From Oscillospiraceae bacterium (GTDB lineage: Bacteria; Bacillota_A; Clostridia; Oscillospirales; Oscillospiraceae): a DNA stretch of 58,831 nucleotides. Position numbers and translations under genes: made by a program. The stretch lies in contig JAFWOX010000109.1 of the NCBI GenBank assembly GCA_017545325.1, positions 1-58,831 of the forward strand, read 5' to 3'. The notes beneath the pieces were generated by a model. It worked only from the letters and a program-made list of their open reading frames with translations. It did not search any database and was not told the DNA's origin. Shown here piece by piece: positions 1 through 8,227 of this stretch (its first letter is position 1; each line of letters opens with the position of its first letter).

Positions 1-1875
1 GCTGACCACCTCTTCCTTGGCCACCAGGCCCGTGACGGTGGCCACGGTGGGCCGCCAGGAGCCGAAGCCCAGGGGCTTGAACACGAAGCTCACGGCGTTC
101 CCCACGCCGGCCAGGATGGAATCGTCCATGGGGGTGACCTCCTCGGGGTCGATGCCCATGCGGTCCGCCACGGACAGGACATAGGGCTCGGTGACCAGGC
201 CCTCCTCCTCATAGAGCTCATCCACCATGCCGAAGCGGCCGTTGACGCTGCCCAGGCTGCTCAGGGCCCAGATGACGATGCTGCTGAGAAGGATGACGGT
301 GCCCGCCCGCTTGATGAAGCTCCAGCCCCGCTCCCACATGCTCCGCAGGACGTTGCCGATGCTGGGGGCATGGTAGGCGGGGAGCTCCATGACGAAGGGG
401 GCCGGGTCGCCCGCGAACATCTTCGTCTTCTTCAGCATGACGCCGGAGACGATGATGGCGGCGACGCCGATGAAGTAGGCGCTCACGGCGATCCAGGTGC
501 TGCCGCCGAAGAGGGCGCCCGCGATAAGGCCGATGATGGGCATCTTCGCCCCGCAGGGGATGAAGCAGGTGGTCATGATGGTCATGCGCCGGTCCCGCTC
601 ATTTTCAATGGTGCGGGAGGCCATGACGCCGGGGACGCCGCAGCCCGTGCCCACCAGCATGGGGATGAAGCTCTTGCCGCTTAGCCCAAACTTGCGGAAG
701 ATGCGGTCCATGATGAAGGCGATGCGGGCCATATAGCCGCAATCCTCCAGGATGGCCAGGAGCAGGAACAGCACCAGCATCTGGGGCACGAAGCCCAGCA
801 CCGCGCCCACGCCGGCGCAGATGCCGTCGGAGATGAGGCCCACCAGCCAGCCGGCCACGCCCCAGCCCTCCAGCAGGGCCCGGGAGCCGTCCGTGAGCCA
901 GGCGCCCCCCAGAACGTCGTTGGCCCAGTCCGTGAGGAAGGTGCCGAGGGAGATGCCCCCGTCCCCGATGGGCGCGCCCATGCTCAGGGCGTACACCAGG
1001 TACATGACCACGGCGAAGATGGGCAGGGCCAGGATCCGGTTGGTGACGATCCGGTCGATCTTATCCGAATTGCTGAGGCTGTGGGCCGCCTTCTTCTTAT
1101 AGATGCCCTTGAGCATCTGGGCGATGTAGACGTACCGCTCGTTCGTGATGATGCTCTCCGCGTCGTCCTCCAGCTCCGCCTCGGCGGCGGCGATGTCCTT
1201 CTCGATATGGTCCAGGATCTCCCGATCAATATTCAGCTTTTCCAGCACCTTTTCATCCCGCTCGAAGATCTTTACGGCGTACCAGCGCTGCTGCTCCTCG
1301 GGGAGCCCGTGGAGGGCCGCCTCCTCGATATGGGCGATGGCGTGGTCCACCGGGCCGGAGAACCGGTGCTGGGGGACGGTTTTGCCGCCCTGGGCCGCCT
1401 GGATCGCGGCCTCGGCCGCCGCCTGGACCCCTTCCCCCTTCAGGGCGGAGATCTCCAGCACCGGGCAGCCCAGCTGCCGGGAAAGCTCGGGAATATTGAT
1501 GCTGTCCCCCTTCTTCCGCACCAGGTCGGTCATGTTCACGGCCACCACCACGGGGATGCCCAGCTCCGTGAGCTGGGTGGTGAGGTAGAGGTTCCGCTCC
1601 AGGTTCGTGCCGTCCACGATGTTCAGGATGGCGTCGGGCCGGTGGTCGATGAGGTAATTCCGAGCCACCACTTCCTCCAGCGTATAGGGGGACAGGGAAT
1701 AGATCCCGGGCAGGTCGGTGATGGTCACGTCGTCATGCTTTTTCAGCTTGCCCTCCTTCTTCTCCACCGTGACGCCGGGCCAGTTGCCCACGTACTGGGT
1801 GGAGCCGGTGAGGGCGTTGAACAGCGTCGTCTTGCCGCTGTTGGGGTTGCCCGCCAGGGCGATCTTCACTTCCAT
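1..1875 (-). CDS. feoB: Ferrous iron transport protein B, FeoB (C-terminus beyond left edge)
   Basis: Large membrane GTPase that imports Fe(II). The minus-strand frame opens with ATG at 1875 and stays open to base 1, so the 3' end is missing; 625 residues are visible. The N-terminus reads MEVKIALAGNPNSGKTTLFN, which is the G1/P-loop of the FeoB G domain, followed by the NWPGVTVEKKEG switch region typical of FeoB. The remainder encodes hydrophobic segments of the Gate/Core membrane domain. It lies downstream of two feoA genes on the same strand, the usual feoAAB order, with a separate DtxR-type box just upstream of its start. Product identity is very secure; only the C-terminus is unseen. Confidence 0.97.
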   Translation of the reverse strand, partial: MEVKIALAGNPNSGKTTLFNALTGSTQYVGNWPGVTVEKKEGKLKKHDDVTITDLPGIYSLSPYTLEEVVARNYLIDHRPDAILNIVDGTNLERNLYLTTQLTELGIPVVVAVNMTDLVRKKGDSINIPELSRQLGCPVLEISALKGEGVQAAAEAAIQAAQGGKTVPQHRFSGPVDHAIAHIEEAALHGLPEEQQRWYAVKIFERDEKVLEKLNIDREILDHIEKDIAAAEAELEDDAESIITNERYVYIAQMLKGIYKKKAAHSLSNSDKIDRIVTNRILALPIFAVVMYLVYALSMGAPIGDGGISLGTFLTDWANDVLGGAWLTDGSRALLEGWGVAGWLVGLISDGICAGVGAVLGFVPQMLVLFLLLAILEDCGYMARIAFIMDRIFRKFGLSGKSFIPMLVGTGCGVPGVMASRTIENERDRRMTIMTTCFIPCGAKMPIIGLIAGALFGGSTWIAVSAYFIGVAAIIVSGVMLKKTKMFAGDPAPFVMELPAYHAPSIGNVLRSMWERGWSFIKRAGTVILLSSIVIWALSSLGSVNGRFGMVDELYEEEGLVTEPYVLSVADRMGIDPEEVTPMDDSILAGVGNAVSFVFKPLGFGSWRPTVATVTGLVAKEEVVS

Positions 1876-1894
1876 AACTACTCTCCCTTTCGTA

Positions 1895-1910
1895 GTTAGC
1901 AAATACTAAC
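1895..1910. promoter_or_regulatory. DtxR-family-type operator box between feoA and feoB
   Basis: The 16-bp sequence GTTAGCAAATACTAAC is an interrupted palindrome with GTTAG/CTAAC outer arms. The same arms recur in the two boxes upstream of the first feoA (2447-2462, 2479-2494). The shape matches binding sites of DtxR/IdeR/MntR metalloregulators. It sits 20 bp upstream of the feoB ATG, so feoB may also have its own metal-controlled start. No regulator gene is in the window; the assignment is by motif only. Confidence 0.65.
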
Positions 1911-1934
1911 CTATGTGCAAAATTAAAGACGAAT

Positions 1935-2162
1935 TTATAATTCGACCTCCACCATCTCCGCGTCCGCCTTGCGGATGCTCAGCTCATAGCCCCGGACGGT
2001 CAGCTCCATGGGGTCCCCCAGGGGAGCGACCTTGCGGACATAGACCTCCACCCCCTTGGTGAGGCCCATGTCCATGATCCTCCGCTTCACCGCGCCTTCT
2101 CCGTGGAGCTTCTTTACGGTGCAGTTCTGTCCCACCTTCACCTCTCTGAGATTCGTCGTCAT
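1935..2162 (-). CDS. feoA: FeoA-domain protein (second feoA)
   Basis: A 75-residue SH3-like FeoA domain, the standard small cytosolic partner of FeoB. The start ATG at 2162 gives MTTNLREVKVGQNCTV, then GEGAVKRRIMDMGLTKGVEV, the conserved FeoA core with the RRxxDMG(L/F)xxG motif, and it ends in a RGYELSIRKADAEMVEVEL strand. A longer frame continues upstream of this ATG, but that part overlaps the other feoA in a different frame and shows no FeoA homology. It lies between the first feoA and feoB and is probably co-transcribed with both. Confidence 0.95.
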   Translation of the reverse strand: MTTNLREVKVGQNCTVKKLHGEGAVKRRIMDMGLTKGVEVYVRKVAPLGDPMELTVRGYELSIRKADAEMVEVEL

Positions 2163-2176
2163 GCTCGCTTTCCCCC

Positions 2177-2389
2177 TTAAATCATGATCTTCTGCGCCAT
2201 TTCCCTGCTGATGGCCACCCGGGATTCCTTGACCCGGACGATGACGTTCCCGCTGATGGTGCTTACCACCGTGACGCTGCCCCCGGGGACGAAGCCCATG
2301 TCCGCCAGGTGCTGCCGCAGCTCCTGGCTGCCGCCCACCTTCTTGATGATCTGTTCCTCGCCGGGTTCCGCCAGGATCAACGGCATCAT
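2177..2389 (-). CDS. feoA: FeoA-domain protein (first feoA)
   Basis: A 70-residue FeoA-type protein, first gene of the feoAAB operon. The core QELRQHLADMGFVPGGSVTVVS is a FeoA signature, followed by GNVIVRVKESRVAISREMAQKIMI. I placed the start at the MMPLILAEP methionines (2389 or 2386) because an AGGAGGGAGG Shine-Dalgarno lies directly upstream; the frame extends to an ATG at 2443 but that would overlap the operator box. Two different FeoA proteins beside one FeoB are common in Clostridia. Confidence 0.93.
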   Translation of the reverse strand: MMPLILAEPGEEQIIKKVGGSQELRQHLADMGFVPGGSVTVVSTISGNVIVRVKESRVAISREMAQKIMI

Positions 2390-2446
2390 ACGCGTCCTCC
2401 CTCCTGCGCCGGCGCAGCACGGGAGCCCGCCGCCGACGCCCAAATA

Positions 2447-2494
2447 GTTAGCCTATACTAACGACCGGATACATTATAGTTATCCTATGCTAAC
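2447..2494. promoter_or_regulatory. Two DtxR-type operator boxes over the feo promoter
   Basis: Box 1 is GTTATCCTATGCTAAC (2479-2494), lying wholly between the -35 and -10. Box 2 is GTTAGCCTATACTAAC (2447-2462), around position +10 to +25 of the transcript. Both are interrupted palindromes with GTTA(G/T) and CTAAC arms, and both match the third box at 1895-1910. The TTAG-CCTA-CTAA shape resembles IdeR/DtxR/MntR consensus sites. Metal-dependent repression is inferred. Confidence 0.75.
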
Positions 2495-2501
2495 TTGTCA
2501 A
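2473..2501 (-). promoter_or_regulatory. Sigma-70 promoter of the feoAAB operon
   Basis: On the minus strand TTGACA (2501-2496) and TATAAT (2478-2473) are both perfect consensus and are 17 bp apart. It reads into feoA. One DtxR-type box fills the spacer exactly, so a bound regulator would block polymerase. Confidence 0.85.
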
Positions 2502-2776
2502 GAGGATTTTGTTCATCTGCGCAAAAAACGCCGGCGCTCCGTTCCTTTTCCGGCGGGCATAGGGTACAATGGAGGGGAGCGCTGCCGGATCAGGGCGGAA
2601 GGAAGGATCGAAAACAGCGGACATTCCGCTGCAGAGGCGCGGATTTTCCGCATCCCTGCCCCCTGGGCGGACCGATTTCCCCGGGCAAGAGATCCTTGCG
2701 TGACTTTTTCGGCCCCCCGGCGTATGCTTCTCCCGGTGCGGCGCACCAGGAATCCAGGATGAAGGGAGACCCGGAC

Positions 2777-3466
2777 ATGAACGACGTGGGCAAAAACATC
2801 CGGCGGTACCGGGAGCAGAAAGGGCTGACCCAGGACGCCCTGGCGGAAAGGCTGCATGTGACCCGGCAGGCGGTGAGCAACTGGGAGACCGGAAAAAACC
2901 AGCCGGATCTGGAGATGCTGGAGGCGGCGGCGAAGGCCCTGGACCTGGAGCTGACGGACCTGATCTACGGAAAAAAACAGGAATACCCCCGCTTCCAGCG
3001 GAAGGCGGTGGTCTGGACGATCGTCCTGGGGATCCTCGTCTTTCTGGCCCTGATGGACGCCCTGTTCCTTGCGCCCCGGCTTCTGGAGCTGCGGGGGCGG
3101 ACCTTCAATATCCGGCCCGACGCCGTCAACGGACTTGTTGCGCTGCCCCTGGGCAGCGTCGCCGCGGGGATGCTCCTCCCGGCGGCGCTCTCCCTCCGGC
3201 GCAGCGTGGAGCCGGGGAAAAGGGTGCGGATCGTTCTGCGCATCCTGTCGGTCCTGCTGCTGATCCCCGTCGCTCTCATGGCGCTGTATCTGCTGGGTTT
3301 CGGGTGGCCTCCCCGTTCCGGGTGGGCTCCCCTGAACCGGGCCGTGGTGTTCATCCTGGCGGAGAGCACCGGCTTCCGTCGGCGCCTTTTCCTGGGCATC
3401 CTCCCGTTTTTCGCGGGGCTCTGCCTGTACCCCGCCTGGGTACGGCTGAGGAGGGCGGGGGAATGA
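2777..3466 (+). CDS. XRE-family HTH regulator with C-terminal membrane segments
   Basis: A 229-residue protein. Residues 1-65 form a lambda-repressor-type HTH, with IRRYREQKGLTQDALAERL and the recognition helix VTRQAVSNWETGKNQPDLEML. After residue 75 come about four hydrophobic segments, so the DNA-binding domain is tethered to the membrane. This HTH-plus-membrane architecture is common in Firmicutes; its ligands are usually unknown. The start at 2777 follows AAGGGAGA; the frame also runs upstream to 2495 without protein-like character. A weak promoter (TTCCTT, 17 bp, TACAAT) lies at 2542-2570. Between 2502 and 2776 I see nothing else beyond this promoter. Confidence 0.85.
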   Translation: MNDVGKNIRRYREQKGLTQDALAERLHVTRQAVSNWETGKNQPDLEMLEAAAKALDLELTDLIYGKKQEYPRFQRKAVVWTIVLGILVFLALMDALFLAPRLLELRGRTFNIRPDAVNGLVALPLGSVAAGMLLPAALSLRRSVEPGKRVRIVLRILSVLLLIPVALMALYLLGFGWPPRSGWAPLNRAVVFILAESTGFRRRLFLGILPFFAGLCLYPAWVRLRRAGE

Positions 3467-3519
3467 GGAGCCTGGCTCGGCGCAGCCGATGGAAAATCCC
3501 GCAGACTTTGGAAAAACAA

Positions 3520-3548
3520 GTGACAAACTGCCCCGGATCGTGTATGCT
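3520..3548 (+). promoter_or_regulatory. Putative promoter of the 3-hydroxyacyl-CoA dehydrogenase gene
   Basis: GTGACA (3520-3525), a 17-bp spacer and TATGCT (3543-3548), ending about 100 bp before the ATG at 3650. Confidence 0.5.
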
Positions 3549-3649
3549 CAGCTTGTGTACGCCCTCCGGGGCGTTTGCCTGCTGAACGGCGGGATCGGGA
3601 CAGGGTCCGCGGCCCGCATAAAAATCAAGAATAACGAAGGAGAAGTCAA

Positions 3650-4612
3650 ATGGAACTGAACAAAGTCACCCTGATCGGCGGCGGCGTCCTGGGCTCTCAG
3701 ATCGGCCTGATGTGCGCGTATGTGGGCAAAGAAGTGACCTTCTGGCTGCGGTCCGAGGGCTCCGTGGAGCGGGCCAAGCCGAAGCTGGAGCGGTATGCCG
3801 GGCTCATGCTCCAGGATCTGCTGGCGGCCAAGGCGCTTATCGGCTCCCCCCTGGGCAAGCTCACCTATCCCAAGGGGCTGATCCGGGACTGGGCCGCCGC
3901 CACCCCGGAGGGGATCGACGCCCTGGCCGCCCAGGCCAAGGAGAACTTCGCCGGGAAGATCCGCTTCGAGCTGGATCTGGGGAAGGCCCTGGCGGACGCA
4001 GACGTGGTCATTGAAGCCATGGCAGAGGATCCCAAGGCAAAAATCGCCATCTATACCGACATGAAGGAGCTTATGCCGGAAAAGACCGTCCTGCTGACCA
4101 ATTCCTCCACCCTGCTCCCCAGCACCTTCGCCGGGTATACCGGCAGGCCGGAAAAGTACCTGGCCCTGCATTTTGCCAACACCATCTGGAAGAACAACAC
4201 CGCCGAGGTGATGGGACATCCCGGCACAGACCCGGAGATCTACAAGGAAACGGTGAAGTTCGCGGAGGAGATCAATATGATCCCCCTGCAGCTGCACAAG
4301 GAGCAGCCCGGGTATATCCTGAACTCCATGCTGGTACCCTTCCTCACCTCCGCCCAGGCCCTGCTGGCCACCGGCGTGGCGGATTACGAGACCATCGACC
4401 GCACCTGGGAGCTGGCCACCGGCGCCCCTGCCGGCCCCTTCAAGATCCTGGATATCGTTGGCCTGGAGACCGCCTACAACATCAACCAGATGAAGCCGGA
4501 GGCCCAGGTGGAGGGCAGCGTTTCCAACCTCATCGGCAAGCTCCTGAAGGAGAAGATAGATAAGGGGGAGACCGGCGTCAATGCCGGAGTGGGTTTCTAC
4601 AAATATAAATAA
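3650..4612 (+). CDS. 3-hydroxyacyl-CoA dehydrogenase family protein
   Basis: A 320-residue NAD-dependent dehydrogenase. The N-terminus has a Rossmann dinucleotide site, VTLIGGGVLGSQIGLMCAYVGKEV. A central NSSTLLPSTFAG segment and the HFANTIW motif match the catalytic Asn/His region of the 3-hydroxyacyl-CoA dehydrogenase family, and the C-terminal helical dimerisation domain ends the protein. Family members oxidise 3-hydroxyacyl-CoA to 3-ketoacyl-CoA. The gene stands alone, without thiolase, crotonase or acyl-CoA dehydrogenase beside it, so a role in butyrate synthesis is not supported. The N-terminal domain carries an insertion (residues about 65-105) relative to short butyryl-pathway enzymes. 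Start has GAAGGAGAAGTCAA upstream. Confidence 0.85.
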   Translation: MELNKVTLIGGGVLGSQIGLMCAYVGKEVTFWLRSEGSVERAKPKLERYAGLMLQDLLAAKALIGSPLGKLTYPKGLIRDWAAATPEGIDALAAQAKENFAGKIRFELDLGKALADADVVIEAMAEDPKAKIAIYTDMKELMPEKTVLLTNSSTLLPSTFAGYTGRPEKYLALHFANTIWKNNTAEVMGHPGTDPEIYKETVKFAEEINMIPLQLHKEQPGYILNSMLVPFLTSAQALLATGVADYETIDRTWELATGAPAGPFKILDIVGLETAYNINQMKPEAQVEGSVSNLIGKLLKEKIDKGETGVNAGVGFYKYK

Positions 4613-4629
4613 TCCGCTCTGAACGCGCC

Positions 4630-4664
4630 GCCGCCGCGGCCTTTTGGCTGCGGCGGCTATTTTT
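4630..4664 (+). terminator. Rho-independent terminator
   Basis: Stem GCCGCCGCGGCC / GGCTGCGGCGGC with a TTTT loop (4630-4657), followed by TATTTTT. It ends the dehydrogenase gene. Confidence 0.85.
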
Positions 4665-4693
4665 GCGCGTCGGGGGCAGGGCGCGCGATGGGA

Positions 4694-5554
4694 TCACGCT
4701 CCGGGCCTCCGGTCCCCCCGGGCATACAGGGTGAGGGCGGCGAGGACGAGAAGGGAGCCCAGCAGGGTGAGCGGGGCCGGGATCCTGCGGGTGACCAGAG
4801 CGCTCACCAGCAGACTGGTGACGGGCTCCAGCATATTGAGGAAGGCGGCCTTGGCCGCGCCCAGCCGCTTGATCCCCGCCGCAAGCAGGATGAGGCCCGC
4901 GCAGAGCATGAACCCCGCCAGAGCGCCCGGCAGGAGGGCGGCCGCGGCGAGGGGGACGGCGGCGGCTCCGGTCAGCCCATGCACCGCCAGTCCTGCGGCC
5001 ACGGAGCTGAGATTGATGAAAAAAACGGAGACCATGGGCGGCGCGTCCTTCAAGGGCTTCCGGTCGTTGGCGATCACATAGAAGGCGTAGCAGAAGGCGG
5101 AGGCCAGGGCGGAAAGGAGGCCCAGCTTATTCCCGCCGAAGCTGCCGCCGAAGAGACAAAACAAGCCGGCAAAGGAAACGAGCATGGCCGCGACCTTGAA
5201 GACCCGGAGCCTTTCCCCGAAAAGGGCGATCATGGCGATGCTGACCACGGTGGGATAGAGGAAATGGATCATGGTGGTCAGCCCCACCGGGATCCGGGCA
5301 TAGGCGGAATTCAGCAGGAAATCCGTGAGGAACAGCCCGACCCCGCCGGCCAGGACCATGGCCAGGAGCGCCTTTCCCTCCACCCGAAGGGATTCCCGGC
5401 GGATCAGGGCGGCGAAAAGGGCTGCGGCGCAGGCGGCGGTATTGCACAGGATCACCAGGCCCAGGGGAGAGGCCCCCTGCCGGATGACATATTCCTGCAG
5501 GGAGGGGACGACCCCGAAGAGCACGGAGGCGAGGACGACGAAGAGATAACCCAT
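4694..5554 (-). CDS. EamA-family (DMT superfamily) transporter
   Basis: A 286-residue integral membrane protein with about ten hydrophobic segments in two homologous EamA halves. It begins MGYLFVVLASVLFGVVPSLQ, and the first half holds the family-typical NSAYARIPVGLTTMIHFLYP stretch before an aligned second-half motif, RLGAAKAAFLNMLEPVTSLL. DMT proteins export or import metabolites such as amino acids; the substrate cannot be told from sequence. The start at 5554 is the first methionine of the membrane protein and is preceded by an AAGGAGATC site; a long upstream extension of the frame is antisense to the cupin gene and not coding. Confidence 0.9.
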   Translation of the reverse strand: MGYLFVVLASVLFGVVPSLQEYVIRQGASPLGLVILCNTAACAAALFAALIRRESLRVEGKALLAMVLAGGVGLFLTDFLLNSAYARIPVGLTTMIHFLYPTVVSIAMIALFGERLRVFKVAAMLVSFAGLFCLFGGSFGGNKLGLLSALASAFCYAFYVIANDRKPLKDAPPMVSVFFINLSSVAAGLAVHGLTGAAAVPLAAAALLPGALAGFMLCAGLILLAAGIKRLGAAKAAFLNMLEPVTSLLVSALVTRRIPAPLTLLGSLLVLAALTLYARGDRRPGA

Positions 5555-5707
5555 GGAACAAGATCTCCTTTCCGGCCCCCGGAGGATCCGGCTTTCCGCC
5601 GAGGGGAGTCTGCGGCAGGGAAAGCCCGGATTTTTGGATATAAACCCTGGCGGAGGAACGGATTTCAAGGTATACTCAGAGCAGAAAACAGAACGGAGGA
5701 AGCAAAT

Positions 5708-6814
5708 ATGGGCAAATACGATCATCTCTTCCTGACCATCCCGCCGGAGTATCACAGCTGGGAGGGGTACGCCTCCCCCCGGGCCGGATTCGGCGGCGAG
5801 GCCGAAATGCCCGGCGCGAAAATGTACATGGGGTTTTCCGTCTCCACCAAGGAGGGGGTGATGGAGGTTCCCCACCTCCACCATGGCATCGATGAATACC
5901 TGGTCTTCACCGGGGCGGATCTGGCGGATTTCTTCGGCTCCTTTGACGCCGAGGTGGAGGTCTGGATCGGGGATAATCCGAACAAGCTGGAAAAGGTGAC
6001 GATCACGGAGCCGACGGTCATCCGGATTCCGCCCAATCTCTGGCATTGCCCCATCAACTTCAAACGGGTGGGGAAGCCGGTATGCTTCATCCCCCTGTAT
6101 CTGGACGGGCACTGGTCGAAGATCAACCGCCAGCCCGGACCGGACGGACGGGACATCTTCCTCTATGACGGGGCCGGGATCCGCCGCTGCGTCATGGATC
6201 CGGACAAGCTGTGCACCTACTGCGGAAAATGCTTCTCCCAGGCTGCCCGGGAACGGCAGGAGCAGGCGCAGACGGAGCCGGCGGATCCCCTGCAGGCCTT
6301 CCGGGAGATGGAAAAGAACCCCCGCACCGGCGCCTTCGACAAATATGTGTATCCCATCCCGCCGGAAACAAACCCCCTGGGGGACGCCTTCGTCAGTCCC
6401 CGGGGCAGGTATCCCGGTCATCTGGCGGAGCCGGAGGCCCATGTCACCTTCAGCTATGAGGTGGTCAAGGCCCCATGCTCCCTCTGGGACGAGCCCCATA
6501 TGCACCATGCGGCGGAGGAATACTTCTTCTTCACCGGCTATGATCTTGCGGATCCCTTTGCCTCCTTCGACGCGGAGATCGAGGTCATGCTCGGAGCCGA
6601 CCCGGACCACATGGAGAGCCATGTCCTCACCGCCCCCACCGTGGTCCGGATCCCGCCCAACGTCTGGCACGGCCCCGTCCGCTTCCGGCGGGTGGGAAAG
6701 CCGGTGAACTTCCTGCCCTTTTACTATGACGGGTACAGCGCAAGGATCACCCGGGAGCGGGCGGAGGACGGGACCTGGCGCTACCTCTTCACCGGAGAGG
6801 GACTGCCGGAATAA
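5708..6814 (+). CDS. Tandem double-cupin protein with cysteine-rich linker
   Basis: A 368-residue soluble protein made of two repeats of about 160 residues. Each repeat carries a cupin metal site: H56, H58, H59 and E63 with H113 in the first, and H264, H266, H267 and E271 with H321 in the second, each ending IPPNxWH. The repeats share the pattern DEYLVFTGADLADFFGSFDAE / EEYFFFTGYDLADPFASFDAE. The linker holds four cysteines (C161, C169, C172, C175), the last three in a CxxCxxC array that could bind zinc or an iron-sulfur cluster. Function unknown; cupins range from dioxygenases and isomerases to sugar-binding proteins. It is monocistronic, with a GGAGGAAG ribosome site; a TATACT box lies at 5671-5676. 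Confidence 0.8.
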   Translation: MGKYDHLFLTIPPEYHSWEGYASPRAGFGGEAEMPGAKMYMGFSVSTKEGVMEVPHLHHGIDEYLVFTGADLADFFGSFDAEVEVWIGDNPNKLEKVTITEPTVIRIPPNLWHCPINFKRVGKPVCFIPLYLDGHWSKINRQPGPDGRDIFLYDGAGIRRCVMDPDKLCTYCGKCFSQAARERQEQAQTEPADPLQAFREMEKNPRTGAFDKYVYPIPPETNPLGDAFVSPRGRYPGHLAEPEAHVTFSYEVVKAPCSLWDEPHMHHAAEEYFFFTGYDLADPFASFDAEIEVMLGADPDHMESHVLTAPTVVRIPPNVWHGPVRFRRVGKPVNFLPFYYDGYSARITRERAEDGTWRYLFTGEGLPE

Positions 6815-6839
6815 GGGGGCGGCATGCCGCAGCGCGAAC

Positions 6840-6874
6840 AGGACCGGCACGGCTTACTTCGCCGCGCCGGTCCT
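6840..6874. terminator. Convergent hairpin between cupin and hydrolase genes
   Basis: Arms AGGACCGGC (6840-6848) and GCCGGTCCT (6866-6874), followed on the plus strand by TCCTGCATTTT. It lies between two convergent stops (6814 and 6888) and probably serves the plus-strand gene. Confidence 0.6.
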
Positions 6875-6887
6875 TCCTGCATTTTCC

Positions 6888-8030
6888 TTACAGCGCGCCG
6901 TAGACGATATTGCGGATGCGGGGATGGACGTATTCCTCCTGGTTGGGGACGCACTGGTGGGCGTAGACGATGGTGATCTTCTTCGCCGGATCCATGAGCA
7001 CCCAGCTTCCCCAGCCGCCGGTCCAGCCGAATTCCCCGATGCTGCTGTTGCTCCCCGCCTCGGGGCGCATGCGGGTGCGCACCGCCAGGCCGTAGCCATA
7101 GCCGCTGAGGTAGGGATTCTCGAAATCCGCCAGGGCCTGGGGGGAGAGACGGTTCATGGCCATGAGGCGGATGGTGCTGTCGTTCAGGAGCCGGACGCCC
7201 CGGTATTCCCCCAGGGTCATGGCCAGGGCGAAGCGGGAATAGTCCTCCATGGTGCCGAAAAGCCCGCCGCAGGCGGATTCATAGGTGGGGTCGTAGAACA
7301 GGGGCGGGAAATCCCCCTCCCGCACGCCGTCCGGGGCGACCTGGTACTGGACGGAGATCCGGGGCTTCTTCTCCTCCGGTACCCGGAAACAGGTGTCCTC
7401 CATCCCCAGGGGATCGAAAATATGCGCCTTCAGGTATTCCCCCAGGGTCTGGCCGGACAGGAGCTCCAGCAGGGCGGCGGCCACATCCAGGCTCTGGCCG
7501 TAATAGTAATGCTCCCCCGCCTCGAAGGCGCCGGGGATCTCCCCCGCGGCCCTGGCGAAGGTCTGGAGGGTGTATTCCCCCTTCTTCTTGGCCTCGTTCA
7601 TCCGCTCCGCCAGGGCCTCGCTATTGGGGTTCTTCCAGCCCCAGTCCACGGTGACGCCGCTGGTCATATCGAAAAGGTGCCCCACGGTGGGTTTGATCTT
7701 CGCCGGAATGACCCGCAGGTCCCCCCGGGGGGAGTAGGAGAAGATCCTGCGGTCCTTCCACTCCGGATAATAGTCCTCCACGAAGTCCGTGAGCAGGAAT
7801 TTTCCCTGCTCGAAGAGCTGCATGCAGGCGGCGCTGGCGATGGGCTTGGTCATGGAGGCCAGCTGGCAGATGGTCCTGTCCGTAAAAGGGATATTCTTCT
7901 CTTTGCTGGCATAGCCCACATAGTTTTCGTACAGCAGGTTTTCTCCCTGATATACCCGCAGGCCCGCCCCGCCGGGGCCGCGCTTCAGCGTATCCTGCAG
8001 AAGTCCGTCCAGATTTTTCAGACTGCCCAT
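6888..8030 (-). CDS. Serine hydrolase, beta-lactamase/esterase family
   Basis: A 380-residue protein of the class C beta-lactamase/family VIII esterase/DD-peptidase fold. The nucleophile motif SxxK is S59-M-T-K62 (LASMTKPIAS). The second motif appears as Y177-G-Q179 rather than the usual YxN, and GWTGGWGSWVL near the C-terminus replaces the KTG-like strand motif. No signal peptide is seen, so it is probably cytosolic, which argues for an esterase or peptidase rather than a secreted beta-lactamase. The start at 8030 has GGAGGAAAGG upstream. It converges on the cupin gene and is separated from metY by a divergent intergenic region. Confidence 0.85.
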   Translation of the reverse strand: MGSLKNLDGLLQDTLKRGPGGAGLRVYQGENLLYENYVGYASKEKNIPFTDRTICQLASMTKPIASAACMQLFEQGKFLLTDFVEDYYPEWKDRRIFSYSPRGDLRVIPAKIKPTVGHLFDMTSGVTVDWGWKNPNSEALAERMNEAKKKGEYTLQTFARAAGEIPGAFEAGEHYYYGQSLDVAAALLELLSGQTLGEYLKAHIFDPLGMEDTCFRVPEEKKPRISVQYQVAPDGVREGDFPPLFYDPTYESACGGLFGTMEDYSRFALAMTLGEYRGVRLLNDSTIRLMAMNRLSPQALADFENPYLSGYGYGLAVRTRMRPEAGSNSSIGEFGWTGGWGSWVLMDPAKKITIVYAHQCVPNQEEYVHPRIRNIVYGAL

Positions 8031-8136
8031 GATCCTTTCCTCCCGATCCGATTCTGTATTTTGTTCCTCTCCCTATTATGGCAGAGGGGGCGGAGGGTTT
8101 TCAAGGGGGTATTTCCCGGAAAAGTCCCGCCCGGCA

Positions 8137-8165
8137 TTGACCCTGCTTTCTCCCGCGGGTATAAT
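8137..8165 (+). promoter_or_regulatory. Sigma-70 promoter of metY
   Basis: TTGACC (8137-8142), 17 bp, TATAAT (8160-8165). The leader to the ATG at 8228 is only about 55 nt, too short for a SAM riboswitch. Confidence 0.8.
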
Positions 8166-8227
8166 TGAGCGCGGAACGATCCGGCGGCTCCCCGGGAGGC
8201 GCCTTTTTGGAAAGGAAGGACAAGCAT

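Noticed and set aside
2163..2420. Longer frame upstream of the second feoA
   Set aside because: It overlaps the other feoA in another frame and gives Arg/Gly-rich sequence without FeoA character.
4694..6850. 718-codon minus-strand frame suggesting a long fusion with the EamA transporter
   Set aside because: Only 4694-5554 is protein-like; the upstream part is antisense to the cupin gene, and an AAGGAG site marks the internal start.
8166..8227. SAM riboswitch before metY
   Set aside because: The leader is about 55 nt, too short, with no conserved S-box elements.
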